Below are positions 29,974 through 42,092 of a stretch of 64,000 bases of DNA, piece by piece. The notes beneath the pieces are model-generated. The model searched no databases and was not told the DNA's origin. It worked only from the letters and a program-made list of their open reading frames with translations. The stretch is from positions 310,001 through 374,000 of the forward strand of contig BGKB01000037.1 in the NCBI GenBank assembly GCA_003116975.1. The letters run 5' to 3'. The stretch's first letter is position 1; the number at the start of each line of letters is the position of its first letter. The DNA is from Aurantiochytrium sp. KH105 (taxonomy: Eukaryota > Sar > Bigyra > Thraustochytrida > Thraustochytriidae). The position numbers and the translations under genes were made by a program.

Positions 29974-31188
29974 TCTGACCGGCAAGCATTAATCCAGCCT
30001 CAAAAAGTATGACAATGACCAAAGAAAATTATAATTGGAGTTGTCTCTTCAGCCTCTTCAGATCAACTCAACCGCAGCCAATTTCGCTTTTACATGAGGC
30101 TCGTTAATGCTCATCGCATTCAATTACCCCGTCCCTTATGTTTCTTTTTTTTTTTTTTTATTAACACGGAGTTCGCGAGTAAAGTACGTGATCGTCTCCT
30201 CATAATCGAAGGCCTCCTGGGCATCAGACCCATCCGGCTTTGCCTCGATCGGCGCGCGGCCGCGGCAGCGTGCGCGCGACCCCGGGGGAGGACGCCGGCC
30301 GGGAGCGCGCGGGCGTGCGGGGTGTCCCTGCAAAATTGCTTCGGCCCGGCAAAGACCTAATCAGCAGCTAATCATCAGGAAGCATCTTAGGGAACAAGCA
30401 GGCAGAACCGGGACCTGCGAGCCCCTGAGCGTCCGTGCGGGCCTTGCGGGGGCGTAGAAGGCGCGACAAGGCCGGTGGGCGAGCCGCATGAGCGGAGTAG
30501 AANNNNNNNNNNNNNNNNNNNNNNNNNNNNNNNNNNNNNNNNNNNNNNNNNNNNNNNNNNNNNNNNNNNNNNNNNNNNNNNNNNNNNNNNNNNNNNNNNN
30601 NNNNNNNNNNNNNNNNNNNNNNNNNNNNNNNNNNNNNNNNNNNNNNNNNNNNNNNNNNNNNNNNNNNNNNNNNNNNNNNNNNNNNNNNNNNNNNNNNNNN
30701 NNNNNNNNNNNNNNNNNNNNNNNNNNNNNNNNNNNNNNNNNNNNNNNNNNNNNNNNNNNNNNNNNNNNNNNNNNNNNNNNNNNNNNNNNNNNNNNNNNNN
30801 NNNNNNNNNNNNNNNNNNNNNNNNNNNNNNNNNNNNNNNNNNNNNNNNNNNNNNNNNNNNNNNNNNNNNNNNNNNNNNNNNNNNNNNNNNNNNNNNNNNN
30901 NNNNNNNNNNNNNNNNNNNNNNNNNNNNNNNNNNNNNNNNNNNNNNNNNNNNNNNNNNNNNNNNNNNNNNNNNNNNNNNNNNNNNNNNGACGTTTCTCGC
31001 CGGTGGGCGAACGGTCGACCAACCGATTCGAAAAAAAAATCAAAGCCGGAGGGGTCTAGGTGCCGATTGGCCTTCGCAAAATCATGTATTTCTCTCGTGG
31101 ACTCCGTGTTAAAAAAGAATCTTCACTTGGCCTATCATCCACATCCGGCCATAAGCCAGCATCACTACCTTTCTTGACGTCCTAGGTC
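29974..31188. other. Intergenic region containing an assembly gap
   Basis: The left side (29974-30502) holds a poly-T run near 30150 and a GC-rich stretch with no gene. The right side (30989-31188) is the 3' flank of the minus-strand helicase gene. Between them are 486 unknown bases, so content here is incomplete. Confidence 0.6.
30503..30988. other. Assembly gap (486 N)
   Basis: Every base is N. The 12-mer gccggtgggcga occurs just left (about 30473) and just right (about 31000) of the gap in the same orientation. A repeat may therefore have stopped the assembly. Confidence 0.98.
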
Positions 31189-34100
31189 TCAAGTCTTTTT
31201 ATCCAGCACGTAGCGCTCGGGGGCGTCCCCCTTGGCTTGGAGCACAGCCGAAGTCACATTCGTTCGTGGCTTGTTGACGCGCATCATCTCGTCAATGTCA
31301 CGCTGTGTGTAAAAGTGTGGAGCAATCTCAAGCAGCCATTCCGGCTTAATCACGAGTATTTGTCGCATGTATTCGCGCTTCGTGCGCTGCAGCTGGTGGT
31401 AGACAACGAGCTTTGGAAGCGGGTCTCGCTTGTGCAGACTGCTCGATGGGTGAACGTGAACACTGAGCTGATCCTTGACAGTCTTGAACGAGCCATCCTT
31501 TTGCAATTTTGCCGAGTGAAAAAAGTAGCCCGAGGTGATTGCCTTGCGCACTAGCTCCGAATCAGAGTCCGAAGAGCGCTCGAGCTCGATTCGATCGCAC
31601 AAATCGGCCAACTGGTCGCGGACATCGCGTGCTCGTCGCATGCTGCGTACTTGTACGAAATTCTCATAGCACCAACCTGCGCTGTAGTTTGCCGCTGCCC
31701 ACTGATCATAGACCGCTTTCAGCACCATGTGGTCTCCCCAGGCCCCATCACCCTGAGCAAAGGTTTTGCGAGCCGTGTCAGCATGTACGGTTTTGTCTGG
31801 AGGCCGATAAAAAACGGACGCGTTGACGTCGAGCATAGCCGCCACGGTGAGCGCCTCCTCCACACATCCATATCGCTCCGCTGCGAGGAGCATTTTCGAG
31901 AGCATAGGGTCTGCCGGGAACTCGGCCATGCGACGACCGACCTTGGTCAGCTCTCCCTTGTCTGTGAGAGCGCCAAGGGCGTACAGCTGCTGCAAACAGC
32001 GAATGAGCGCTTCCGGAGGGGGAGGGTCCATAAAGTCAAAACCCACAAGGTCGTGAATACCCAGGCTCTTGAGCATCAGCACCACCGATGCGAGGTTGCT
32101 CCTTTGAATCTCAGGCTGCGTCGTTTCCTCGAGCTCGTGCTTGAAGGACCACTCCGTGTACAGGCGGAAACATTTTCCCGGCGCTGTGCGTCCGGCGCGC
32201 CCGGCGCGCTGCTGTGCTCCGGCCTGCGAGATTGGCGTAACCATGAGCGAGTCCATCCCCGAGCGCGCGTCGTAGCTCGTCTGCTTGCAAAATCCAGTGT
32301 CAATGACATAACAAATTCCGTCGATCGTGAGCGAGGTCTCTGCAATGTTGGTGGCCAAAACGACCTTGCGCGCTCCCGGAGGCGCCGGCACAAAGACTTT
32401 GGCTTGCTCTTCGCTCGGCAGCGAAGCGTAAATAGGGCACACAATGAGCTCTTTGATTCGACTTCCCAGGCCACGCGTGCGCTGCACGAGCATCTCGCGC
32501 GCTGCCTCAATTTCCTCCTGTCCCGTCAGGAAAATAAGAATGTCACCCGGCGTCGGCTCGCTAATGTGGATTTGCAGCGTTGTCACCACTGCTGCGTCCA
32601 GATAATCGGCCTCCGGGGCCTTGGTATGCATAATGTCAACGGGATACCTGCGCCCAGGTATGTTGAAGACGGGCGCATTGTCAAAGTACGCCGCAAATTT
32701 TTGCGCGTCAAGCGTGGCACTCGCAACAATGATTCGCAGATCCTTGCGATGCCTTGCAATATCCTTGATCAGCCCAAAGAGAATGTCGGTATTGAGACCT
32801 CGCTCGTGCGCCTCGTCAATCATCATTGCGCTGTAATCGCCCAAGTCTGGCGACGTCATGAACTCTCTCAAAAGCATACCATCAGTCATGTACTTGATGA
32901 GCGTGCCCTCTGACGTATTATCTTCAAAGCGTATCGAGTAACCCACCTCACGCCCCAGCTTTACGTTCATTTCTTGCGCTACGCGCGCGGCCACGCTCAT
33001 TGCAGCCACGCGACGCGGCTGTGTGCACCCAATCTTGCCAAGGGCAGAATATCCGGCTTCGTGAATGTACTGCGGAATCTGTGTGGTTTTACCTGAACCT
33101 GTCTCGCCCACGACGATTAGAATTTGATGGTCTTTGATGGCCCGCAATAGCTCGTCGCGAAATGGAAATACAGGAAGGGCGGCGCGTATCTCGGCCATGG
33201 TCGGCGTTTGCTTAGGGTTTCCAGCGGTATCCTTTTTACCAGCAGAGACTTGAACAGAAGACGAAGACGACGCCGAAGAAGCCTCCGATGCAGATGAGCC
33301 CGACGACGATGATCTCTTTCGTCTGCTCGCGTGCTCCCCCCCCCTTCCCCCCTTTCCCCTTTTTGAACGCTTCTCGCTGGCAGCTTGCTCGCGCTTAGTG
33401 CCCTTGAGGCTTTGACCAGAGACAAAGTCGACCCCGCCAGCGAGAAGAACATCATACGGATCTTCGTAGGGCCCGCCAATGGCCGCTACGCCGTACTTTC
33501 CCTGTAATGCGGCGAGTTTGGTTTGCTGCTCTTCCCAAACCTCTTGATCCGTCTTCATTCGGCCTTCGTCCTCGTACCGCTGCGTCAAGAGCGCCTCGCG
33601 CTTTTTGGCATCGACACGGCCGCGGTCGTCCTCGTACGCATCGGGAAGCTTGTATAATTGGTCCTGTGTTTTGCGTTCAATGTCCTTGCGGCTCTCAATT
33701 AAATTCTTGAGCTCTTTGCGGACTTCAAGGTCGCGCTTTTCTTTTTCCGTCATCTCTTGGCCCTGGAACAGGTCCTCTTCGTCTTGAATGCTTGCCTGCA
33801 AAAGCTTGAGCTCGCGTTCCTCGCGTTTTTTCAGGTATGCAAAACGCGATTCATCCCGAAGTTCCTCGATCGTGAACTCGTTACGCAATCGTTCTCCCTC
33901 GTCCCGAATCTGGCGCAGTTTCAGCTCGTGTTTTTCGCGCTCCTTTTGTGCAGCGCGCTGCTTCATGCGTTCTCCTTCTTCCTTACCATCCTCGCCAGTG
34001 CCTACAAATTCCTGAAACTCGCGAAGTTTGCGCTGGTGCTCCGTCTCGTTGTTTTGGTCATCTTCACCATCATTGTTGCCAGTCTCCTTTTTCCCATTCT

Positions 34101-34767
34101 CGCTTTTGATGTCGTCGTCGTCGTCGTCATCGTCGTCATTTCCATTTACATCGACACTATCGTCGTTGTCAACGTCCTCGTCCTCGTCCTCGTCCTGGCC
34201 AGGAATGACAACAGGCAGATCTTCCTCCAGAAAGCCGTCGGCGGAGGGAGCGTGATTGTGCTCCTGCCGCGCACGCTTGCGCTCTCTCTTGCGATCCTCT
34301 CGTGAATGGTCTTCTTTGCCGTCGCGATGCTCGTCTTTGTCCTTGCGTTTGCTTTTCTTGCTGCGTTTATGTTTCTTTTCCTTGTCGCGATGATGTTTGC
34401 GTCTTCGTTCTTTGGTGTCATCCGCCTTGAATCCGGCTGAAAGATCAATGCCAACGAGGTCATACTTTCGAGATGTTGCATCGGAGCTTACAGCCGGCGC
34501 TTGCGCTGACAAGGATGAAGACGAAGTCGACGAGGTGCCAGCGGGTGCTGATGATTTCACTCTCGACATGACTTCCCGCGCGAATTGACGCGTTCGTTCA
34601 TCTCGGGGAAAATCATATTCATGCAGTCTGCTCACCACATCGGATTCTGACTTGGCAGACTTGCCGAGAGCAATGACATAGTCCACCGCCGAGCTCTCGC
34701 TAAAACCCACGAGCTCGTGCAACTTGTCGCTCGTCCATTGGCGCTCGGCCTCTGATGCTCGCTTCAT
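31189..34767 (-). CDS. DHX16: DEAH-box spliceosomal RNA helicase, DHX16/Prp2
   Basis: The protein is 1192 residues (human DHX16 is about 1040) and has no intron. The start at 34767 is supported because the first ~60 residues (DKLHELVGF...) align with the DHX16 N-terminus. Residues ~90-430 are charged and low-complexity, with a poly-Asp run, and account for the extra length. The helicase core starts at ...[10 protein letters not shown]. It has GETGSGKT at 554, [20 protein letters not shown] at 651, [14 protein letters not shown] and QRAGRAGR, followed by the winged-helix/ratchet and OB-fold region. Prp2-type helicases remodel the spliceosome before the first catalytic step. The specific match to DHX16 over the other DEAH splicing helicases rests on the N-terminus and the DMLLREF/APEADYL stretches. 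It lies 244 bp downstream of BBS5 on the same strand. Confidence 0.93.
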   Translation of the reverse strand: MKRASEAERQWTSDKLHELVGFSESSAVDYVIALGKSAKSESDVVSRLHEYDFPRDERTRQFAREVMSRVKSSAPAGTSSTSSSSLSAQAPAVSSDATSRKYDLVGIDLSAGFKADDTKERRRKHHRDKEKKHKRSKKSKRKDKDEHRDGKEDHSREDRKRERKRARQEHNHAPSADGFLEEDLPVVIPGQDEDEDEDVDNDDSVDVNGNDDDDDDDDDIKSENGKKETGNNDGEDDQNNETEHQRKLREFQEFVGTGEDGKEEGERMKQRAAQKEREKHELKLRQIRDEGERLRNEFTIEELRDESRFAYLKKREERELKLLQASIQDEEDLFQGQEMTEKEKRDLEVRKELKNLIESRKDIERKTQDQLYKLPDAYEDDRGRVDAKKREALLTQRYEDEGRMKTDQEVWEEQQTKLAALQGKYGVAAIGGPYEDPYDVLLAGGVDFVSGQSLKGTKREQAASEKRSKRGKGGRGGEHASRRKRSSSSGSSASEASSASSSSSVQVSAGKKDTAGNPKQTPTMAEIRAALPVFPFRDELLRAIKDHQILIVVGETGSGKTTQIPQYIHEAGYSALGKIGCTQPRRVAAMSVAARVAQEMNVKLGREVGYSIRFEDNTSEGTLIKYMTDGMLLREFMTSPDLGDYSAMMIDEAHERGLNTDILFGLIKDIARHRKDLRIIVASATLDAQKFAAYFDNAPVFNIPGRRYPVDIMHTKAPEADYLDAAVVTTLQIHISEPTPGDILIFLTGQEEIEAAREMLVQRTRGLGSRIKELIVCPIYASLPSEEQAKVFVPAPPGARKVVLATNIAETSLTIDGICYVIDTGFCKQTSYDARSGMDSLMVTPISQAGAQQRAGRAGRTAPGKCFRLYTEWSFKHELEETTQPEIQRSNLASVVLMLKSLGIHDLVGFDFMDPPPPEALIRCLQQLYALGALTDKGELTKVGRRMAEFPADPMLSKMLLAAERYGCVEEALTVAAMLDVNASVFYRPPDKTVHADTARKTFAQGDGAWGDHMVLKAVYDQWAAANYSAGWCYENFVQVRSMRRARDVRDQLADLCDRIELERSSDSDSELVRKAITSGYFFHSAKLQKDGSFKTVKDQLSVHVHPSSSLHKRDPLPKLVVYHQLQRTKREYMRQILVIKPEWLLEIAPHFYTQRDIDEMMRVNKPRTNVTSAVLQAKGDAPERYVLDKKT

Positions 34768-35011
34768 CTCTCCTCTTTGCCGGAGCTGCGCACTCTGTCT
34801 GTGTAGCAGGAGCGAGCACGTCGCCTCCCTCTCCTTCTCTTCCCTTGCCTTGCCTTCCCTTGCCGCTCCGTTCCTCTCCTTCTTCGCCTCGCCTCGCTCG
34901 CGACCCGGCGACGAGTCGCGACCAAAGAATGAAAATTCGTCGTTTGGCACACCAGTGGCATCAGTCAACTCAAAAGATGGTTTCTCACAAGGTCGTCGTA
35001 CTGACAGTACA

Positions 35012-36333
35012 CTATTTTGGACGTTGCCCGGAAGCAGCCGCCTGGGAAGATGATGAGGACATGAGACACCACAACGATTGCACCGTAACCCCCTTGGGCA
35101 TCGGCTGCACAGCAAGCCCAAGATGAGCGTTGTAAATCGGACGTTGACGATCAGGTCTCGCTTCACTGGTTTTGCCCTCGTCATCCATGGCATCGTCGTG
35201 GGCGTCTTCAGGTCCGCCTGCGAGGTAAGCTTCTGGCCCGCGAGGAGCTGCAGAAAAGGATGCTGGAATAAAGTCGTCGACGTTTTCTTCAATACTGAGA
35301 TCCTCTTCTGCCGCCTTTTCGACCGTGTTAAACGGATTTTGTGGCGCAGATTCTACGGTCACGCGGACGCCAAAGTCGGGCGACTTGAAAAAAATTGTAT
35401 GTAGATTTGTGATTGTCTCCGCCGTGCGTGCGAGCCGCTCGCGAGGATCGATGCGAAACCCGAGCGTGTATCCACCCCCGCTGGAGGCAGTCCCTACGAC
35501 AAGGGCGTCACCGAATCGCGAGTCGTTGATGGCGACCTTGCTAATCTGAATGTAAGGAATGCTTACGTTAAAGTTGTTCGCAAGATCGGCGAACCAGACA
35601 ATGCGAATGTTTGTCACGACAAAGGTGCCCAAACTGCCCTGCTCAGAGGAAAGGTTCCAGACGCCAGCAAGAGTTTGATATATTTCCTCGCCAGGAAGAA
35701 TCCGTAGTGACTTGTCCTTGACAATGGCGCCTCGCAAGCGCAACTCGCGATACAAAGACGTTGTTTCATAAGCTCTACGGTTGTTGTCAGTGATTTGTGA
35801 TTCTCCATGGATCAGGAAAAACAAATGGCCGGGAGGCGTGCGACTTACTTGTACACTGCGAGGACGGTCGTGAAAAGTCGTGGACTCAAATTGACAAGAG
35901 AGGTGAAAATAAATTCAAAGCGACAGCCGTCATGAGTACACGTGACAAAGAGGGCCCGCGTGGTACCACGAAGCTTGGAGGTTGCTTTCTTGATTCGTAG
36001 TTTCGTGATGTTCTTGAATCCGATACCTTTGACGCGCAAAATGTAAAAGGGAAATGTCAGTCAAGTTTCAATCAATTGATCAATCCTGTGTGGATCGCCC
36101 TCTTTTGGTCACGTACTGAGGTTAGTTCGCTTCGATTTGTGCGAAAGCCATTGCAAGCGCAGGTTCGTGACGACCAAGCTTCCGCGCATGCCATTGTTTC
36201 CCTTGGTATCTTCGACGGAATTGATCGAGTCGAGAACGCGTTCGCCCTTGCGCAGCTCAAACAACCGTCTTGGCGCATCAAACTTGAGCTCGCGGTCCTG
36301 CCAAAGGCAGTTCTCCTCAAACTCAATGCCCAT
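35012..36333 (-). CDS. BBS5: BBSome subunit BBS5
   Basis: Three exons: 36333-36117, 36026-35849 and 35774-35012, giving 385 residues (human 341). Donors are GTACGT and GTAAGT; acceptors end AAAG and GTAG. The first exon carries VEDTKGNNG and LVVTNLRL, the second SKLRG and [16 protein letters not shown], and the third [23 protein letters not shown] and [10 protein letters not shown]. These are the two PH-like (DM16) repeats of BBS5, which bind phosphoinositides. BBS5 is part of the BBSome that carries membrane proteins into and out of cilia. Its presence implies a ciliated or flagellated life stage. The C-terminus is longer than in animals (Ser/Ala-rich). The ATG at 36333 was chosen because upstream in-frame codons lack another ATG and the length before the first conserved block matches. 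Confidence 0.93.
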
Positions 36334-37390
36334 CTGCACGCCCGTTCAGCGTCTTCGACTGATTAAAATGCGTTTTGCTCAATATATATCAGCGACCTTA
36401 TCGACCTCGCGTCCAAAGTCGCGAGCGTGTGCTGCTCTGCCGATCTCCCTCGAACGCTGCTTTGATGCGTCTCGCTCCGCGTCTGCCCAGAGTCCCTTGT
36501 CCCCATTTTTCCTCTTCGTCTGCGCGTAAGACCGTTGGAGCTCTATGACCTTTTCCTCTCGGACTTTCCTCTTCTCGCTCCACTGTATTCGCCGAGTCGA
36601 AAGCGCCTCCCAGTGTTCCCTACCTCTCATCAGCAAAGGGTTGCGCAGACTTCGCGCTACTTTCCCTATTGCGGCCGTGCCAGAGGACGCCGTCGGTGCG
36701 CGACCCAGTGGCGGGAGAATGAGAGGCGGCGCCAGTCGAGAATGGCAAGTGCGCGAAGCAGCATTTCCCACTTGCAAGAGCGCGTTTGCTCCACTTGCGG
36801 CGCGGCGTGTGGGCCAAGGCTTGGCAATGAAGATGAATGCCAAACCACCTGGAGCGGCGCACGCGGGCGCGAGCGGCGCGGCACGAGGCGGAGCGGCGCG
36901 GCGGCGCGCGGCCAGAAGCGGCGGCGGCGCGGGGAAGGCCCCCGGGCCACGGACTCGGTGGACGCAATCTGGCACGGCTCGTCTTCTCCGGCTTGGCTCG
37001 ACTCAAGTCGACTCGATACGACGCGGCCCGAGCCATCTCGACCCAAGTCGCGCCGCTTTTCCACCCACGCGGACGACCGAGCGGCCGGCCTTGCGCCCCT
37101 GCGGCACGGGCACGGACGCTGGCGCGCTGACGCGTAAAAGCGGCGATCGATCCCACGCGTGCGCAAAGGCGGCTTCGCGAAGCGTGGATCAAAGGGAGAG
37201 TCGCGCGAGAGCGGCCCGTCCGCAGGCGTTGCGATATCGCTCTCGAGGCTCCCTTCTTCTGGGGCGAAAATTTTGCCTCGGGCGTGGAGGACGACGCAAA
37301 GACGCTTGTGCGCTCGCTTGACGTATAAGCTTTTTGGTCAAGGTCTTGCAATTTATTTCGCTAACGACGAGCGAGGGCAAGCGGCCGAGA
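36334..37390. other. Divergent intergenic region between BBS5 and CNOT2
   Basis: About 1.06 kb that should contain both promoters. The centre (36830-37100) is extremely GC-rich and gives long open frames on several strands at once, all Arg/Ala/Pro-rich and without family resemblance. I regard them as composition artefacts. Confidence 0.55.
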
Positions 37391-37814
37391 ATGCAGCAGA
37401 GCAGATATCCTGGAGGATCCGGGCCCAGCGGAAATGGGAGTGGGCCTCCCCCAGGACAGCAGCCGTCACAGCAGCAGCAGCAAGGAGGTATGATGTCGAT
37501 GCACTCGCAAGACGGTGGCAGCAATGCGTATGGCTTGCAACGGGCTCTTTCAGGTTCGCATGACGGGCTCAATCTTGGCGGATCAAGTTCGATGTTGCTT
37601 GGGCGATCAAGCGGGCAGTTTGCAGGAAACGCGAGCGGCAATGCGCCATTCGACATGTCTGATTTTCCTGCTCTCGCGCAGAACCGGTCGGGTGCGGGTG
37701 GCATGCCTCCAAGTGAGCTCGCAAGTGGATCATATGCGATGCACATTGCACAGCAGGACCGGACGCAGCATCAGCCAGACTTTGCGATGCAGAGCGAGGA
37801 CTTCCCAGCGCTAG

Positions 37815-37845
<31 letters not shown>

Positions 37846-38928
37846 CGCACCGGATGTTACGTCGAGCCCGAATACTGGGCCAAGGCAGTCCTCGTTGGGT
37901 GCAAACGGTGCCCGAGTCGTGCAACAACCTCAACAGTTTTTCCAACAGCAGCAACAGCAGCAGAATCAAGGTCAGTCGGTCTCGGGTGAGCCGCCAAGAG
38001 GAGCACAGACCGGGTTCCAAGCGCAGCAACAGGCAGCACCGGGCGCGGGAAAACGGTCGAACGGTGCACCACCAGGTGTTCTTGGTGGGTTTGACTCTGC
38101 TAGCATCAATGGATTTTCGTCGGCAGATGGCCCGCTGATGGGCGGGAGCGTCGGATCAACGAGCGGCAACGGAAGCGCCAGCTCCAACGCCAGCAGTGGC
38201 GTTGCCCGTAGTGCAGGCAATGCCAGCGGCGCAGGTGGTAGCGTGGGCAGCTTGGGTTCGATTCCGGACCCTAGCAAAGCTGGTATTCCTCAGGCACCCG
38301 TGAAGAAAGCTCCCGGGCCTGGAAAGAAGCGCTTACCGCCCGAGCAGCACTTTGGGCTGCTCGGACTCTTGAGTGTTATCCGTACGGAGGACGCCGACCG
38401 AAATACACTGGCCTTGGGTACGGATCTGACTTCGCTTGGGCTAAACCTGAACTCGTCAGAGTCGTTGCACACTAGCTTTTCATCACCATGGTCTGATCGA
38501 CAGTCAACGCGAGACCCACCATTTAATCTTCCGGCGTGCTACAACAGTAGCAACAACAGCGCCGGGGCCACGGGTGGCTCCGGCGCCGCTGGGCAGGGGC
38601 GCAACGCGCCGCGACATTTTGCAAAGTACGAGCTGGAGACCTTGTTTTATATCTTCTACGCGATGCCCAGGGATGTTGCTCAGGTACAGGCTGCGCAGGA
38701 GCTCTACAAGCGCAAGTGGCAGTTCCATGTGGAGCACAAGGTGTGGTTCCTGGACTCAAAGGAGATGGCACAGCCGCCTGCACACCAGCTCCCGCCAGGC
38801 GTACCGCAGTACATTTACTTTGACATCCAGGCCTGGGAACGCCGTCTATTCACCAATGCTTCTCTTGCGAGCGGGCTGGACGCCGGTTTCATGCCGAGCA
38901 CCTCAGTCTTTGCCATTGGAAGTGCTCA

Positions 38929-38964
<36 letters not shown>

Positions 38965-39046
38965 GTCGTCATCAGGCACCCCGCCAGGTACTCTCTCGGG
39001 TTCGGCATCCTCGGCGGCGCAACCTGCAGCACAAGCCCAGTCTTGA
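37391..39046 (+). CDS. CNOT2: CCR4-NOT complex subunit 2 (NOT2)
   Basis: The protein is 551 residues from the first ATG of the frame (37391), without introns. The N-terminal half is Gly/Ser/Gln-rich and includes two SDFPAL/EDFPAL motifs (about 95 and 155), as in animal CNOT2, and an 11-Gly run. The NOT-box domain (about 315-490) contains HFGLLGLLSVIR, LALGTDLTSLGL, YELETLFYIFYAMPRD and KRKWQFHVEHKVWFL. CNOT2 pairs with CNOT3 on the CNOT1 scaffold and supports mRNA deadenylation and transcriptional control. The C-terminus has a 12-residue Gln run and a Ser/Ala tail not needed for the domain. It is divergent from BBS5 and convergent with LCMT1. Confidence 0.93.
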
Positions 39047-39262
39047 GTCCTCTTTCGTCAGCTGGAAAGTCACGAATGTCGAACGATCACGTTCAAGTTT
39101 GGGATCGCCAGACGTGCCATACTATTGGAAAATGGCCCAGACATATTCTGTCTGGATTCGTCACGCAGGTTTTATGGTGAACGAGCAGTAACGAAGCAAG
39201 CAAAAAGTAAAGGTGACCTTCCATTCATCCATTCATTCTCCAGTCCTTGTTTTCTTTTGTCC

Positions 39263-40786
39263 TTATTCCGAACTCGCCGAGTTCTCTTGGGGACTGCTAG
39301 GTGCCGCGCTTGGAATCATCGGTGGATTTGCAGGCGCATCGGAAGACGTTGATGTGGCGGGCATGGGAAAAGGAATTGGCCGTGTAGCGCCCTCCAGGGG
39401 CGCGACGAGGTCTGCAGATGTTAGCTTGTTCTCGCCGTCTGGCTGCTGGTCTCCAGACCCCGTGCTCTTGATTTTAATTTGGTCCTGTGACTCCTTTTGA
39501 ACTTCTGGCTTGAGCAAGCGAAGGCCTTCGAGGCGATTATCTTGGGAACGTGACGTGAGGATCACACAATAATGAGCCTGCATCATGTGCCACTCTTCGA
39601 ACTCGTCAAAAATTTCAATGCGCTCCGCATGTCGGACCTGGGAACGTGGAATGCACTTGTAGTAGACGTCGTTCATGTCAAACACCTCAACTTGGGGCCA
39701 TCCCATCGTCTCGAAGCGGCGTGTCTGCGCCTGGATATCAGGAAAGCTTTTAATGGCAAGTAAAGGACATCCGCGACTTTCAAAGTGACCAAGCATTGTG
39801 CGCCCAAAGGCATCATCGGGAAGAATCTGCTCATATGAGGTGAATGCGGCGTGTGGAAACTTGCCGAGCGCCCACCGCAGAAATTGCTCCGAGTCTCGCG
39901 GCTCCACATAGCACAAGACGCACTCAGAGATAAAGAGTGTCGGGGCGCTTTTAGATACATCGGGAGAGAGTGACAGACAGAACAATATTGTCCGAAAGAT
40001 GCATGCGGAACGTTAGATGTCTCGGATCGCTCTCGGCGCAGTGCGCAAAGGAAAAAGTAAGAAAGACAAGGAGCAAGTTGGGCGGAGACTTACGAAAAAT
40101 CAAACCCCTCGAGGCTGGAAAGCACCGTCTCAAAGAGCTCGGGCTGGCGCACGTCCGCACAGGTAAGAACGTAATTTTTGGATCGCAGCAGCCGAGCCGA
40201 GGGCGGGGAGGCCAGCGCGGCATCCACGTCCCCGGCGGTCACGCCAAGTGCTTCCTGAACGTGCTCATAGTGTCGAATGACATCGAGCTTTTTAGCAACG
40301 ACGCCCTCAAGGTCCATCTCAACATAAAGATCGGGCAAAAGGCCGCGTTTTCGCAGGCGAAAGTACGTTGTGTCGCTACCAGCACCAAGGACAACAATTT
40401 GGCGCTGGCCTGATGCTGTGGCCTCCATGAAGCGTTCGATAATCATGTCCATGGCAGCCACACGTGCAAAGTAGCCACGATTAATGAGCGGCGAGCGCCG
40501 GGTTTCCTTGCCAACAAAAATACGCATAAAGTCATCTTCGTAATACCCGAGCAAGCAAGCCGAAAGCTTGCTCACGGCGGCATCGTCGCTGCAGGCGAGA
40601 GAGCAAGCAAGCAAGCAAGCAAGCAAGCGCAAGCGTGCGTTTCGTGTCGCGTCAGTCGTCAGAGCTTCGTCATTCTCGCACCTTTCGTTGGCAGCTCAAG
40701 TCAGAGCCGCTTGCGCGTCTCCGCGCCGTGCGCTGCGCCGCGTCGGCAAACACTCACGAGGTCCCCTGCACGCCGCCGAGCTCCAT
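39263..40786 (-). CDS. LCMT1: Leucine carboxyl methyltransferase 1 (PP2A methyltransferase)
   Basis: Three exons: 40786-40758, 40588-40094 and 39947-39263, giving 402 residues (human 334). The first exon is only 29 bases (nine codons plus two bases), ending in a GTGAGT donor; the next acceptor is CTGCAG. The conserved block DDAAVSK...GYYEDDF starts right after this join. The frame has no ATG upstream of it, which supports the tiny first exon. Further motifs are INRGYFARV, VVLGAGSDTTYFRL (S-adenosylmethionine site), KNYVLTCADVR and SECVLCYVEP. The enzyme methylates the C-terminal Leu of the PP2A catalytic subunit and so favours assembly with B subunits. A Pro/Ser-rich tail of about 60 residues is extra compared with animals. 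Confidence 0.9.
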
Positions 40787-41149
40787 GCTTGCGTCCCGCC
40801 CTTCTGGTGACAATCAATCTTTCTCTCTCTCCTGCCGCAGGGGCTGCGCCTGCCTGGTATCCAATCCAATAAACCGGGTTTGTGCGAGGGTTTGTGTCTC
40901 TTTTTCGCCCTGGCTGTTTGAACAAGCAACAAGCGATCTCGAGACCAACTCGAGACCCGAAAAAGTGGAGTGAGCAGCGGCAAAGCGCCAACGCGACGCG
41001 CGGCTCGGCCACGACGACCGGGCCCTCTCCGCAGCGCAGACCCAAGGGCAGCAGGCAGCGAGCCGCGTCAAAGCAAGGCGAACGAGGCCAAGCCGCAGCA
41101 GGCAAGCCAGCAAGGCTTGGACAGCAACTAGTTGACGTGGACAAGAAAT
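40787..41149. other. Divergent intergenic region between LCMT1 and TMEM208
   Basis: About 360 bp separates the LCMT1 ATG (minus) from the first TMEM208 codon (plus). It is GC-rich toward the TMEM208 side and should hold both promoters. No gene is seen. Confidence 0.5.
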
Positions 41150-42092
41150 ATGGTGCGTGCCGAGATGCGGTGGAGACTCGCACCTGCTGCAGTGCAAGAG
41201 AAAAGGAACTCGAGAGGCTAACGGGACGAGTATTATTTGGTGCGTGCCTGCACTTATGCATGTGGTGCGATGCTTCGTCGCATGACGCCTGTCTTGTTGA
41301 CGGACGGGGAATCATGCCGTGCGATGTTATTGTACTTGAACAGGCGAATGCGTCGGAGAAAAAACGGGCGCAGCGGGCATCCGCTTACATTCGCTACTTG
41401 GCGATGGGACTCTCCATTGTGACGGGCATTCCGCTCGTTGTGCAAGCAGGAGTATTTTCCGAGCCTGAGGAATATTGGCTCTTGTACTTGGCATTGCAGA
41501 CGTTGCTCTCCGTCGCTCTCTGCTACCGTATCGTGAGCATGGAGATCCAAGGCTACAGCAATGAGTACGTTTTTATCACGTGTCTTTCTTCTCCTGGCAA
41601 AAAAGACCAAAGGAAAGGACGCCTCTCTTTCGATCAAGATGCAGTTTGAACAGGCAGAAAATTAACTGACTACCTTGAGCGCCTCCGTCGTTACTTGATG
41701 TGTTGGCGCGCAGATATTCGTTCGACCTTCTCATCCTTAACTGGATCGTGCAAGTTGGTTCCCTTTATTCGCCGCTCGTGTGGAAGCTCTTTTATCTGGT
41801 ACGTTATTTCCGTTCCTTCTTGGCGATGCATTCTTTATAGACTTGCATCGGCATGGAGTACGTATGACATGCAAGGATCGCAGCAAAACTGACCTGTTGG
41901 ATTTATCAAAAATCTTAGATCCCTGCATTTGGGCTCTACAAGGCCGGTTCAATGCTTGCTTCCTACGTATTCACGCCTCAGGCTGGCGAGATTCCGAGCG
42001 GATCGTCCACTGCGGCAGCCGCGTCTACGTCTACCAGTTCGCGGAAGAGTCGCCAGGCAGCACGCGGCAGCACGGTGACACAGCGCTCTTGA
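41150..42092 (+). CDS. TMEM208: TMEM208/SND2-type ER membrane protein
   Basis: Proposed exons: 41150-41152 (the ATG alone), 41344-41564, 41714-41798 and 41919-42092, giving 160 residues (human 173). Donors are GTGCGT, GTACGT and GTACGT; acceptors end AACAG, GCGCAG and TTAG. The product starts MANASEKKRAQRAS and has two hydrophobic hairpins: YIRYLAMGLSIVTGIPLVV with YWLLYLALQTLLSVALCY, then FDLLILNWIVQVGSL with LVWKLFYLIPAFGLY. Hairpin order and spacing match TMEM208, whose yeast counterpart Snd2 takes part in SRP-independent targeting to the ER. An alternative start without the first intron is the ATG at 41313, which would add ten residues (MPCDVIVLEQ) in frame. The C-terminal tail is Ser/Thr/Ala-rich. 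Confidence 0.82.

Noticed and set aside
34768-35292. N-terminal extension of the DHX16 frame up to 35292
   Set aside because: That part overlaps the BBS5 last exon in another frame and has no helicase-family similarity; the ATG at 34767 matches the DHX16 N-terminus.
36379-37351. Long minus- and plus-strand frames between BBS5 and CNOT2
   Set aside because: Located in an extreme GC-rich promoter-like region; translations are compositional and mutually overlapping.
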